Positions 45,695 through 56,960 of a stretch of DNA of 64,000 bases are shown piece by piece. A program made the position numbers and the translations under genes. Below the pieces are notes generated by a model. The model was not told the DNA's origin. It worked only from the letters and a program-made list of their open reading frames with translations, and did no database searches. The DNA is from Pictodentalium vernedei. Taxonomy: Eukaryota; Mollusca; Scaphopoda; Dentaliida; Dentaliidae. Each line of letters starts with the position of its first letter. Position 1 is the first letter of the stretch. Location: positions 7,255,920 through 7,319,919 of the forward strand of contig CM062292.1 of the NCBI GenBank assembly GCA_031216915.1. The letters are read 5' to 3'.

Positions 45695-45930
45695 TTAAAA
45701 TTGCCCTTCCACTAGGGAGGACTTCTTGGAATCCGTTGACACTGCATTTTGTGGTATTCCTTTGTAGAAGACCATGTATTCATTGCAATAATCTTCATGT
45801 ATAAGGCTCCACAAAGTGTTTCTCAGGTCAATTTTTGTAAAATTGCATGCAGGCGGGTGATAATAATCTTCAGAATAGCATGGGTGGTGGTGTATTCCAT
45901 CCCTTGAGTCCAAGAAAGCTTTGCAATGCT
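45695..45930 (-). CDS. Possible terminal exon of an unidentified gene
   Basis: Minus-strand frame with a composition unlike the surrounding noise: HCKAFLDSRDGIHHHPCYSE, then PPACNFTKIDLRNTLWSLIH, then YCNEYMVFYKGIPQ and a TAA stop. A weak acceptor CTATAG precedes the CAT at the start. On the minus strand an AATAAA lies at 45640-45635, about 55 nt after the stop, fitting a last coding exon with a short 3' UTR. The family is not recognised. It could also be a coding relic inside a repeat. No upstream exon found. Confidence 0.3.
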
Positions 45931-46012
45931 ATAGCATAAGCCTTGTTGCTTCCAGAGACAAATTTATCAATTTTAATAACATGGGTAAAGTATCGGTCAT
46001 GAACCAATTAAG

Positions 46013-47626
46013 TTTTTTTTTAGCTCACCACGACAAACTCAAGCTGGGCTTATATAATCACTCTGCCCATTGTCCACCCGTCCATCAACACCATGGTTTG
46101 GTCTTCTCGCCCAAAACCACAGGGCCAATTCAAATGAAAGTTTGTGTGAGTTATGGTCCCAAATGAGTATTGCATTTTTATTTAACACGACATGCCCATA
46201 GGGAGTTGGTGGGGGCAAATGCTCCTAAAATATTTTTAAAATCTCCTGAACCAGTGGGTACAGTGACTTGATATTTGTTATGGAGCTTCATTTTGAGGTG
46301 TAGAATCAAGTTTGTTCAAACATAGTTCGTAAAGCAATATTTGGCTTTGTGATGGGAGGGGTTAGATTTTTGGTACTACCCACAATTTCTATTTTCTGAA
46401 CGGATGGTCTGATTTGAATGAAATTCTGTAGGTGGTATTATTGGGTCATAAGTACTTGACTCATGCAAAAACACCCCAAAAACCCTGCATCCCCATGGGA
46501 ACCCCAGGAGCTAAAAATAGAAATATTTTCAAATGCCCATGTTTCCCAAAACCACTTGGAACAGAGAACTGTTATACAGGACTAGTAGAATTGAATGGTA
46601 AAAAAGATACCATCTGTTTTGTTAGGGGAGTTCTGCAGAGGGTATCAAAATAATGTTCACTCAGTATATTTGCAAAACATTTTGGGAAATCTTTTCTCAA
46701 GAACCAATGTTCAGAATCTTTTGACATTTGGTATACAACATCCATAGAGGGGTCAGATACAAGTTTGGTAAAATGAAGCCCATTGGATCATATTTGGACT
46801 CAATGCAGGACCCCAATTTTTTTAACTTAGGGCAATATGGGGAATTTTCTTTAAACATCTTCTTCAGAACCACCAGTCAGAATCTTTTAATGTTTGGTAT
46901 ACATCATTGTTATGGGGTCAGATTCAAGATTGTTCAAACCAAGTCCCTAGGTTAACGTTTGGGCTTCTTTTGGTAGCCCAAATTTTAACTTAGGGCAATA
47001 TGAGGAAGTTTCTTTAAAAATCTTCTTCTTCAGATTCACCAGTCAGAATGCTTTCGTATTTGGTATACAACATCTTTAGGGGGGGGGGGGGGGGGTGAGG
47101 TTCAAGTTTGTTCAAATCAGGTCTGTAGGTTAAAATTTGGGATCGTTATGGTAGCCCAAATTTTAACTTAGTGCAATATAAGGAAATTTCTTTAAAAAGT
47201 TTCCTCTTCAGATCCACCAGTCAGAATGCTTTCATATTTGGTTTACAACATCTCTAAGGAGATCAGATTCAACTTTGTTCAAATCGAGTGCCTGGGTTAA
47301 TATTTGGGCTCTCTATGGTAGACGGAATTGGCCATGTAGCTGAAGAATTAGAAATTTTTTTCAGTACCCTCTAGAGGAATGTAACTAAGAGTAATCTACA
47401 TAGGTTGTATCAAGGGGCTTCAGAGGGGAGCTCCACATTTTACATTATGATCAACTGAAGAAAAGACATGATGCTTGGACTTTTTTTGTCACTCACTGAG
47501 AGGCTCAAGGATTGACAGTGTATCCTGTGGAGATGGATTCCTTAATGTAGATTCATTCTTGTTTATATCGTATTCTGTTAAAGGTGAGCGCTTCAGGCCC
47601 CGTGGGGCCTCTTCACCCTCTTGTTT
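46013..47626 (+). repeat. AGCTCACC-family element 1
   Basis: Opens TTTTTTAGCTCACCACGACA and closes GGTGAGCGCTTCAGGCCCCG, TGGGGCCTC and CTTGTTT. The body holds three units starting TTAACTTAG.GCAATAT at 46822, 46985 and 47163. Each has CACCAGTCAGAAT, TTTGGTATACA, a G-rich site, and CAAGTTTGTTCAAAT. G17 at 47079-47095. Confidence 0.85.
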
Positions 47627-47985
47627 ATTTATTTATTCGGTTTTAACCCTTAAGCCCCCATATAGCCCCAAAGCGCCACTTTTATATTGCATTGAAGCAG
47701 GTGCTCCCTTGTGTAATCTTTTTTATTACTCTTGTGTGTAGACTGAATTTTCCCTGGCAGTGGTTCTACATCACTGCTGGCTGCCTGTATAGGCAGCCAG
47801 CAGTGATGTAGAACCACTGCCAAGTCATCAATAACTATGTAAACAGAAAAAGGCCATAAATACTTTAAAATTAATCCGAGGACTTAAGGGTTAACAACAC
47901 TTTCGATAACCAGCAGCTGCAAGTTTCTTCTCTCCTTGAACCAAGTCTCTTGCCCAACTGCATCACTCATGGTCCACTGAGTTTT
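47626..47985 (-). mobile_element. SINE 3' end fragment, inverted, split by a MITE
   Basis: TTTATTTATTCGGTT before, and AACAACACTTTCGATAACCAG after, the MITE at 47643-47894. Joined at the TTAA, this matches the SINE 3' end as seen at 27357 and 32612. Confidence 0.7.
47643..47894. mobile_element. TTAA-type MITE with 32-bp perfect inner hairpin
   Basis: Ends TTAACCCTTAAG and CTTAAGGGTTAA, 252 bp. At its centre 47755-47786 pairs perfectly with 47791-47822 across a GTAT loop (arm starts TGGCAGTGGTTCTACATCAC). Different interior from the 17472 family but similar ends. Confidence 0.88.
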
Positions 47986-48970
47986 TAGCTCACCTGACTT
48001 TCAGTCGGGGTGAGCTGTAGTGATCACTCGCTGTCAGTTGTCCGTGAACATGGTGTTTGCATCTTCTACTCCAAAACTGCTGAACCGATTTAAGTGAAAT
48101 TTGAGATGATTGTTTGGTATGACATCGCATTTTGATTTTGTTCAAATCAAGTTGCCCTGCCCCTCAGTAGGGTCACGCCCAAAAATTATGTCTATATCTA
48201 ATAAATCTTCTCATGAACCAGGACTAGCGGAGACTTGATATTTGGTGTTCAGCTTCCTTTTGAGGTGAAGACTCAGATTTGTCCAAGAGAAGCTTATGGG
48301 GCTATATTTGCATTAGTTATGGGAGGGGCAAGAATTTTCTCCCCACAAAAAAATTCTATTTTTCAAACCAAGAGGCTGATTTGAACCAAATTTAATATGT
48401 GAGCTTATTGGGTCATAAGCACTTAATTTATGACCCAAAATATTTTCCCGTCGCCCCATGGGAATCCCAAGATCTAAAAATATAACAAAATTTAAAACGC
48501 CCATATCTCCAAAACAACACGGCACTGAGGATTCCTATTTGTTGTGATACTGCCATGGGACCAACAAAATGGAATAGTCCAAACAAACTGCTGTCGGGTC
48601 TATCATGGGGTACTTTTTCGAGACTTTGAAGAAATACTTAGTCGGCATTTTTTAAGACTGTGGGAAATGGGGAAAGCATTTAAGACTCTTCTTTACCCAA
48701 TCCACTACTCAAAAAGCTTTCAAATTTCACATATCCACGTTTGGAAGATTTTTTCACACTGTTATTGAAATCAAATTCCTGGGTCCATATTTGGGCTCTC
48801 TAGGGGAGTCCAAATGTTGAAACTAGTGCAGTATGAGGAATCTTTTTTAAACATCTTCTTTGTCAGACCCACCAATCAGAATTTTTTGATGTTTGGTATG
48901 CAGCATTATTAGACGGGTGAGATTTTTCAAGGCAAGTCCATATTTGGGCTCACTAGGGTTTCGCAAATTG
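47981..48970 (+). repeat. AGCTCACC-family element 2, 3'-truncated
   Basis: Starts GTTTTTAGCTCACCTGACTT with the hairpin AGCTCACC/GGTGAGCT. Continues with CTGAACCGATTTAAGTGAAA and unit blocks; lost after 48970. Confidence 0.85.
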
Positions 48971-49149
48971 CAAGAGCTGAAACGATTAAGGGTTTTCTTG
49001 ATTGATTAATTGCATGGATTAACCTTGGTTAACTGATTAATCTCTTGCCCTAATAGGCAGCTGAATAATTGCCGTACCGTTGATGGTTTATATAATTAAA
49101 ACGTTACTCAGCATAATGGACAAAACCGACCAAGGCCATATACAAAAAT

Positions 49150-49575
49150 GTCCATTCAAATTTTATTATATTTTTCAATTTTTGTCTCAAAACATAGCTT
49201 ATGACCCCTCATTGGAACAAGCTTGTTCAAATGGGTGGGGGTGGGGATGGGACTGGGTCATAAGCTATGTTTTTGAGACAAACATTGAAAAGCTTTAGTA
49301 ATTCAAGAATTTCTTGATTTCTTGTTTTCTTATCGTCTGCTACCCGCATTTGGTGAAGGGTTGAGAATGACCATTTCCAGCAACTGATACAGTATAATGA
49401 TTATGCAAGTGAACAAGTATGTCAGCACGTAACTGGCATGCGTTACCCTGTCCCTAATAATTGATGTGAGCCAGTGTGACAATGTTTGCCTGTTTTGGAG
49501 CAAATTTCTTCCTTAGTTAACCCATATAATACCGTACTTCAAAAGTAATGGTTAACCGATCAATTATTTTTTTAG
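49150..49575 (+). repeat. Duplicated segment with TTAA-MITE-like palindrome, copy 1
   Basis: CTCAAAACATAGCTTATGAC and its complement form a palindrome at about 49180-49285. It is followed by CGTCTGCTACCCGCATTTGG.GAAGGGTT, like an eroded right MITE end. Collinear with 53701-54104, including CATTTCCAGC.ACTGATACAG and GTTTGCCTGTTTTGGAGCAA. Confidence 0.85.
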
Positions 49576-49578
49576 CGA

Positions 49579-50005
49579 GTCGTTCGGGGAGTCACTCGAT
49601 TGAGCAATTGCTCGTTGGTTCATTTGCTCGATGGGATTCGAGTCGTTCCAGCAATAGTTGCGAGTCACTCGACATAAGACAGAATCCCATTTATGGAATC
49701 CCTTTTTGGAATTCCATTTGTGGAATGCCTTTTTCGAAAACGCCTGTGGCTATGGAATCCCTTTTTTCTGAAATGAGTCGAAGAGTCGTTCGAGGAGTCA
49801 CTCGAACGAGCAGTTGCTCGTTGGCTCATTTGCTCGATGGGATTTGAGTCATTCGAGCAGTATGCCGAGTCACTCGATCGAGTAATTACTTTAAAGCTCA
49901 TTTGCTCGATGAGATTCGAGTCATTCGAGGAATATGCCGAGTCACTCGATCGAGCAATTACTCTAAGGCTCATTTGCTCAATGAGATTCAAGTCTTTCGA
50001 GCAAT
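49579..50005 (-). repeat. 72-73-bp tandem repeat, in-frame on minus strand
   Basis: GAGTCACTCGA starts at 49589, 49662, 49795, 49867 and 49939. The 72-bp units keep a frame of 24 residues on the minus strand (49665-49991, 108 codons), with units like SLRVIARSSDSAYSSND and LIEQM. An insert at 49670-49780 has its own 20-bp repeats of TGGAATCCCTTTTT type. Sites such as ATCGAT, GAGCAATTGCTC make it rich in short palindromes. Translation is not supported by splice or domain evidence. Confidence 0.85.
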
Positions 50006-50289
50006 GGTTTATCAGTAACTGCTCTATTGCTTATTGGGTTTGGGTATGCTTTTGATATACACAAGGGAGATAACTGCATTATGGGAAATCAAGCACTGGT
50101 AATTATAAGACTTGGACGAGAGAACCAGAGATAGTTTGAACTGGATAGACTGTTAGTGATAGAGAAACATATGCAATAGGCATTAAAAATTACAATTCTA
50201 GGAAAAAAGGCTATACACACAGATTAGAGATGGGTTTCAGTAGTATGTCAGGGGCTTTTGAGGTACAGGTTGCAGGACCCCGGCGCAGG
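50006..50289. other. Spacer
   Basis: No feature seen. Confidence 0.4.
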
Positions 50290-50420
50290 ACCCCGGAAGT
50301 GAGGTCATGTCACGTGACCCAGTGGCGCCATGTTGTGTTGTCATGGTAACCCACGTGAGCGGCCATGTTGTGACGTCATCTCCATAGTGATACGTGGTGT
50401 TAGTGCGCATGCGCAGCGCG
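50290..50420. promoter_or_regulatory. Candidate CpG-rich TATA-less promoter or enhancer
   Basis: Within 130 bp: ETS site CCGGAAGT (50293-50300), palindromic E-box GTCACGTGAC (50309-50318), YY1-like GCGCCATGTTG (50325-50335) and GGCCATGTTG (50361-50370), CRE TGACGTCA (50371-50378), and NRF-1 site TGCGCATGCGCA (50404-50415). This combination is typical of housekeeping promoters in animals. Which gene it serves is unknown. It could also be the promoter of a transposable element. Confidence 0.5.
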
Positions 50421-50476
50421 TGTTGTTAGGGTGATACGTGTTTCCCTCGAACGACTCTTAGACTCATTTCAGTATT

Positions 50477-50565
50477 TGAGGATACCTATGACATGGCTAC
50501 GTATCAGTTGAGGATACCTTTTGAGGATACTAAATTGAGGATACCTATGGCCTGGTATTGTTGGA
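50477..50565 (+). repeat. Short repeats of TTGAGGATACC
   Basis: Five copies of (T)TGAGGATAC(C) or TGGAGGATACC at irregular 15-35 bp spacing. Confidence 0.85.
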
Positions 50566-50749
50566 GGATACCTGTTGTAGAAACCTTACATCTGTGTACT
50601 TCTGTTATTCTGCCCCATATCTCATCCATTACTTACTAGCTATACCTTCACTCAAGGCTTCAAAATGTTCAATCAGATTTCCCCTGTATACATATAAAGC
50701 ATTCCGTAAATATGGATTCCGTGTTTTTACATCGGGCATTACCTTTACC

Positions 50750-51340
50750 CACAGTACCTCTTGGCCTAGCATTGCATATTACCTATATTAGTCATGGAAT
50801 AACATAAAACATTAAGTCGATTAGTAGTATCAATGACTTTCGGGGGCCCACAGAGGTATATATCGTCCATACTATACTGCTGTTCTATACTGCCAGGCAT
50901 TACCCCCACCCCCACTCCAAAATTCCTCTTGACCTGCCATAACATACTACCTATACCAGTCATAGGATAACATGAAGCATCAAGTGGATTAACAATACCG
51001 AGGACTAACAGGGACCTACAGCGGCACATTCAATGCCTCCTAAGCCCCACTTCTAAACAAACGATTATAATACTGCCTGACCTAGCATTACGAACTACCA
51101 ATACCAGCCATAAGATAATACAAAGGATTCGGTAGGTAAATAGTATTAAGGGGTAATAGGCCAACAGACCATTTATCCTATACTGCCAATCTAAACCACC
51201 AAGGACTATCTCGTCAAAACCACACCGGACGATCATGCATTACCCCCATTCCTACAGTACTGCTTGACCTAGCTATATCAGACATAGGATAATATGAAGC
51301 ATAAGGTGGATTAATAGTACTAAGGGCTAACCTGGAATCT
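50750..51340. repeat. Tandem repeat of about 150-190 bp
   Basis: Four degenerate units, each with T(G)ACCTAGCAT or similar, CATAGGATAA.ATGAAGCAT and GGATTA(A)NAGTAC.AAGG, beginning near 50756, 50926, 51073 and 51260. Confidence 0.8.
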
Positions 51341-51429
51341 ACATGCATATATACCACCACTACCATATCGCCGCCACCCCATACGAGAAGCCCGACACCC
51401 CCTGACCCCGAATTACGTTATGTCAGATT

Positions 51430-51535
51430 GTATAGTGGGCAATAACAGTGGTCAGCATCTCTATGACGTCGCGCGCGTATCATGACGTCACGACTTCAAT
51501 AGCAACGTCAACCGTTTCGCGGGAAAAACTTTCAA
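51430..51535. promoter_or_regulatory. CpG-rich patch with CRE and E2F motifs
   Basis: GACGTCGCGCGCGTATCATG, CRE TGACGTCA at 51483-51490, and a palindromic E2F-type site TTTCGCGGGAAA at 51515-51526. No adjacent gene found. Confidence 0.4.
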
Positions 51536-51696
51536 GAAAACCCAATTTTCCCAACATCTTTCCACCACTTACCCATAATATATACCTATAGCTCCATGCG
51601 TACATATATCACTATACATACCATAGTATACTATATATGCGAAAGCTACATCATTTGGCGGATCTAGCTGGATGACGCGAAAAACACGTCTCGTGT

Positions 51697-51759
51697 CTGC
51701 TCCGGCAAAAGTCCGGTTCCTATGGGAACTTAACACTAGCTGCTCCGGCAAAAGTCCGG
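51697..51759. repeat. 20-bp direct repeat
   Basis: CTGCTCCGGCAAAAGTCCGG occurs twice, about 42 bp apart. Confidence 0.9.
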
Positions 51760-51811
51760 GTAATGAGGCACGATCGGGTACATGCTATACTACTATGGTA
51801 TGTAACACTCG

Positions 51812-53702
51812 TTGGTGATGAAGATTAAAGTTGGTACAAGAGAAGCTGCAGATCAATATTTGGGCTCTCTGTGGGCACATATACATTTATGGCTCCCCCC
51901 AAAATTTCTATTTCAAGAAATGATGGGCCGATTTGAACCAAATTTTGCATGTAGCATAAGTGGGTCCGAAGTACTTGATTGGTGCCCGAAATTTCTTTTT
52001 TCGTTGCCCCATGGGTACTCCAGGGTTAAAAATAGAAAAAATTCAAATGCCCATATTTTCCAAACTGCACGGAACAGAGAAGTGTTATTTTGGTATGATG
52101 CATCCTTTTGAACGGTAGAACGTATAAAACAAAACAAAATGGCCATCGGTTGTGTTAGGGTGTTCTGTAGGGGCATTTGAAAAAATGCTGAGTCAGAATA
52201 TTTGTAAAAAGTGAAATAATTGTGTTAGGGTGTTTTGCAGGGGCATTTGAAAAAATGTTGAGTCAGAATATTCATAAAAAGTGAGAAAAAAAAAATTTCT
52301 TCAGAACCGCTGAACCACAATCTTTTGATATTTGATATACAGCATCCATAGGATGGTCAAATACAAGTGTGTTCAAATCGACCCCCTCGGTATATATTTG
52401 GGCTCAACAGAGGAGCCCAAATAATTACCTTGTGGAGCTATAGGGAATAAGCTTTAAAATCTTCTTTTTCAGTTCACAGATTCTTTTGATACTTGGTATA
52501 CAACATCTCTACAGGGGGCAGATTGAAGTTTATTCAAATTGAGTCCCTGGGTTAATATCTGGGCTTCCTATGGAAGCCCGAATATTAACTTGGTGCAATA
52601 TAGAGAATAATCTTTAAAAATCTTTTTCTTCAGATCCATGAGTCAGATTCTTTTTATATTTTGTATGCAGCATCTCTAGGGGGTGGGGGTGGGGGGGGGG
52701 GTTTAAGTTTGTTCAAATGTTATCCCTGGATGAATATTTGGGCTTTTTAATGGATCTCAAATTTTCACTTGGTGCAATATGAGAAAATTTCTTAAAAAAT
52801 CTTTTTCAGACTTCTTCTTCAGACCCGCCAGTCAGATTCTTTTGATATTTAGTATGTAGCATCTCTGGGGGGGGGGGGGGGGGGGGGGGGGGGGGATTCA
52901 AGTTTTTTTTCAAATGAGATCCCTGGATGAATATTTGGGCTCTTTATCGGAGCCCGAATTTTAACTTAGTGCAATATGAGAAAATTTCTTAAAAAATCTT
53001 CTTTTTCAGACCCACTAGTGAGAATCCTTTCATATTTAGTATGTGACATCTCTAGATGTGTAAGGTTTACATTTGTTCAAATCGAGTTCCTGGGTTAATA
53101 TTTGGGTTCCCTAAGGGAGCCCAAATATTTAATTAGTGCAATGTGGGGAATTATCGATTAAAATCCTCTCCTTCAGATCCAGCAGTCAGATTCTTTTGGT
53201 ATTTGGTGTACAACACCTCTCGGAGGGTTAGATTGAAGGTTGGTCAAATCAGAGTTTAACTTAGAGCACTATGAGAAAATTTCTTGAAAATTCTTCTTCT
53301 TCAGACCCGCCAGTGAGAGTCCTTTCATATTTGGTATGTAGCATCTCTTGGGGTGTCTAATTCAAGTTTGTTCAAATCGATTTGCTTGTTTTTTCTTGTT
53401 TTGTTTTTTAATTTTTTTTTTTTGGGGGGGGGGGGGGAGAGGGCGGGGGCGCTAGAGAGAACACAGTAGTTGAAAACAAAACAAAAATTTCTTTCGTTTG
53501 TTGTTTTTTAATACTTCAAATAACAGAGTTTGCTAGGAAGCATTCCTAGGACCGGCAGAAATAAATGGCCAAAAAAGTTGCCTTTGGTTGTGTCATATCA
53601 AATCAAAACATTGCTCTTGCTGCTGATCACATGCTGATACACTCATCTGTTTTGACAATTTTTGCCAGGTGAGCATTTTAGGCTCACTTAAGCCTCTGGT
53701 TA
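51812..53702 (+). repeat. AGCTCACC-family element 3, 5'-truncated
   Basis: About six internal units of 160-180 bp, with GTGCAATAT, TCAGAT/TCAGAC.CA, TTTGATATTT.GTAT, a poly-G site, then TTGTTCAAAT and AATATTTGGGCT. Contains G29 at 52867-52895. The end reads CCAGGTGAGCATTTTAGGCT, CACTTAAGCCTCTGGT. Confidence 0.85.
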
Positions 53703-54104
53703 TATTTTCAATTTTTGTCTAAAAACATAGCTTGTGATTCCTCATTGGAATGAGCTCATTGAGATTGTTCCAATGGGGGAGGGGGTCATAAGCTATGTTT
53801 TTGAGACAAACATTGAAAATCTTTAGTAATTCAAGAATTTCGTGTGGAAGTATCGTCTGCTACCCACATTTGGTGCAGGGTTGAGAATGACCATTTCCAG
53901 CTACTGATACAGTATAATGATCATGCAAGTGAACAAATATGTCGGCACATAACTGGCATGCATTACACTGTCTCATATAATTGATGTGAGCCAGTGTGTC
54001 GAGTGTAACAATGTTTGCCTGTTTTGGAGCAAGTTTGTTCCTTAGTTAACCCATATAATACCGTGCTTCAAAAGTAATGGTTAACCGATCAATTACTTTT
54101 TTAT
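53701..54104 (+). repeat. Duplicated segment, copy 2
   Basis: Counterpart of 49150-49575, with the palindrome CAAAAACATAGCTTGTGA / GGTCATAAGCTATGTTTTTG. Confidence 0.85.
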
Positions 54105-54314
54105 CGATCAAGACGTTGATCATCGGTTAGTTGATTAATCGGTTAACCGTATGAGCTCTAATTAATTTTTATAAACATGATTACTGCATGAATACTGCAA
54201 TAACCTTTGAGGTGGTGGCTGAACAATCTTTGTGTTTGAAGATAAAGAAGCATAATTCATGTGATTAAGACACATGTTGGAAATGAGTCCCGCAAATAAT
54301 ATATTTGCAAAACC

Positions 54315-55654
54315 CTGGCTCACTGTGGGAGCCTGAATTATAACTTAGTTCAAAATGAGGAATTTTCTTTAAAAAACTTTTTCAGATCCAGCAATCAGAA
54401 TGTTTTGATATTTGGTATGCAGCATCCTTGGGGGGGGGGGGGGGGAGGGGGGTGAGATTCAACTTTGTTTATGTCAAGTCCCTGGGTTCATATTTGGGCT
54501 CCCTGTGGGAGCCTGAATTATAACTTAATTCAAAATGAGAAATTTTCTTTAAAAATCTTCTTCTTCAGATCCAGCAGTCGGAATGTTTTGATATTTGGTA
54601 CCATTTGCAGCATCCGTAGAGGGTGAGATATAAGTTTGTTAAAGCCAAGTCCCTGGGTTCATATTTGGGCTTTTTGCGGGAGTCCGTATTGTACCAAAAT
54701 TTCTATTCTTCAAACTGAGAGGTCGATTTGAAGCAAATTTGATATGATAGGCTTATTGGGTCATAAGTTCCTAATTTATGCAAAAAAAAAAAAAAAAAAT
54801 TCCCGTTGCCTTAAGGGGACTGTAGGATCTAAATATAGAAAACATTTAAAACGCCCATATCTTCAAAACTACATGGCACTGAGAATTTTTATTTTGAACA
54901 GCTGAAAGGGATGGTCCAAAAAATTGCCATCAGTTTTATCATAGGGTACTTTTGCAGGACTTTGAACAAATGCTGAGTCATCATTTTTTTAACCCTGTGA
55001 GTAATGGGAAAAACATTAAAGAATCTTCTTCTCCCATACCACTGCTCCAAAGGTTTTCATATCTCGCATATAACATCTTTGGAAGATTCATTCACATGTT
55101 TGTTCAAATCAAATTCCTGGGTCCATATTTGGGCTCTCTATGATTAGATCTTCGTCTTCCGATCCACCCTTCAGAATCTTTTGATATTTGGGATACATGA
55201 GTGAGATTCAAGTTTGTTCAAGCTAAGTCTCCAGGTTCATATTTAAGCTCCCTGTGGGAGCCCGAATTAAAGAAAACTTAGTTCAATAAGAGGAATATTC
55301 TTTAAAATCTAGTTGTCAGAATCTTGTGATATTGGTATACAGCATCCTTAGATGTGTGTATGGGGGGTGGGGGGGGGGAGGGGAGTCAAGTTTGTTTAAG
55401 CCAAGTCCCTTGGTTCATATTTGGTCTCCCTGTGGAAGCCTGAATTATAACTTGTGTGGGGAACTAAGTATGAGGAATATTATTATTTAAAAATCTTTTT
55501 TTTTGAGGTCCACTGTTCAGAATTTTTGGATATTTTGTATAAGCTTTTCTTATGAGGGGCAGATGCAACTTGTTTAAATAAATTCCCTGGGATGATATTT
55601 AGGCTACCATGTTAGGTGAATGCCCTCAGGCCCCCCTGGGGCCTCTTGTTTTCT
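54315..55654 (+). repeat. AGCTCACC-family element 4, 5'-truncated
   Basis: Several internal units with GGGAGCC.GAATTATAACTTA; poly-G sites at 54430-54445 and about 55362-55384. Ends with hairpin CAGGCCCCCCTGGGGCCTC and TTGTTTTC. Confidence 0.85.
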
Positions 55655-55927
55655 GTTTGACAACATTGGCCTGGCTATTCTCTCTATATTGTTCATTGAA
55701 GGTAGTCATTACTTTTATGTAGGCTTCCAAAATGTGCTGCTGGATGTCTGTGTGTCTGTCTCCCAAAACCCCCAAACTCCCCCACACCCATACACAAATC
55801 AGGGCTGGGGCAAGTATTGAACATTTTGTCAAAAAGTGGTATTCGAGAACTACGAGTACTGAGTACGTTGGACCAGCCCGTCGCAAATATATTAAACATC
55901 AAAGAGTATTATATACTGGAAACAAAT

Positions 55928-56174
55928 ACAGTACAGCTACTGTGTACTGCTCACTTTCCACGGCTGGGCAATATTTCCACGGGTACAGTAATATTTGATG
56001 CCAAACATTAACGATGGGAATAATCATCAACAATTTAAATAATGAAACACCACGTACAACCCGGTGCTTCATTAATTATAATTTTGTGGATAATGATTTT
56101 TATTGCCTGGTAAACGCATGAGTGGACATCACTGCCCACGCGTGTATTACAACCAGTCCATGGCGACTACTGTA
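55928..56174. mobile_element. Foldback MITE with TACAGTAC ends, copy 3
   Basis: TACAGTACAGCTACTG at left; GGCGACTACTGTA at right. Inner arms CCACGGCTGGGCAATATT and TTGCCTGGTAAACGCATGAG as in the other two copies. Confidence 0.85.
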
Positions 56175-56960
56175 ACTGATGTGTCCTCTTTAGGAACATA
56201 TTTTCTACAATTTCACTCCTTTATTACAGAATGGGTGCCTGTGGGGATTAAAACCAAAATAGTGAACGTGCACTACAGAATCTATATTTGTTGAGTTTAG
56301 GAATTTTAACAGTTCCGTGAGACACCACAGTAGCAGGTACGGGTCATTCTCTTGGAAACAATCACTGTTTTATGAGTCGAGGTGCTTTAACTGAGAAAAC
56401 TGAGGCTTTTTCTTAATAAAGATTGCAAAATATTAAACACAATGTGAAATGTCTTCAGAAGCCAGAATGTGTTTAAAAAACAATGGGAAATTCAAAATGT
56501 GTCAACATCAATTTATTTATAAATCAATATCATTTTTTGTGGAAAAATGCATACTCGGGTGGGGGCTATATGTTACCCCATCACTAGGTAAAAGAATATT
56601 TGACATCATTTGTTGAAATAAAATAGCACTTTCTATTGATATTGGTGAACTATATAGCCTCAGCCAGGGCTTATAAGAATCTGAGAATCGATTCACATAG
56701 AGATCTGTGCAACAAAACCAGTGAGAAATCATGTAGCTTCTTGTAACACTGCTGCTAGGATTCATGTGAAAAGAACTGAGTCAGTTTAACTCTTTACCTA
56801 ACACAAAGGCAGCAAATCAACCAATAATACAACACTAACATGACCTGAAATGTTGTGACACTGGCAATAAAATTTGTACAAATATGGCTGTCACTGGAAC
56901 CAGTTCTCATCAGCCGGTTCCAGTAACATCCATAATTATTACGCTTGATGAATATTGTTT
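56175..56960. other. Spacer with eroded MITE end
   Basis: TTAACTCTTTACCTAAC at about 56787 resembles the left end of the TTAA family. A hairpin ACTGGAACC/GGTTCCAGT lies at 56894-56927. No coding exon recognised. Confidence 0.4.
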
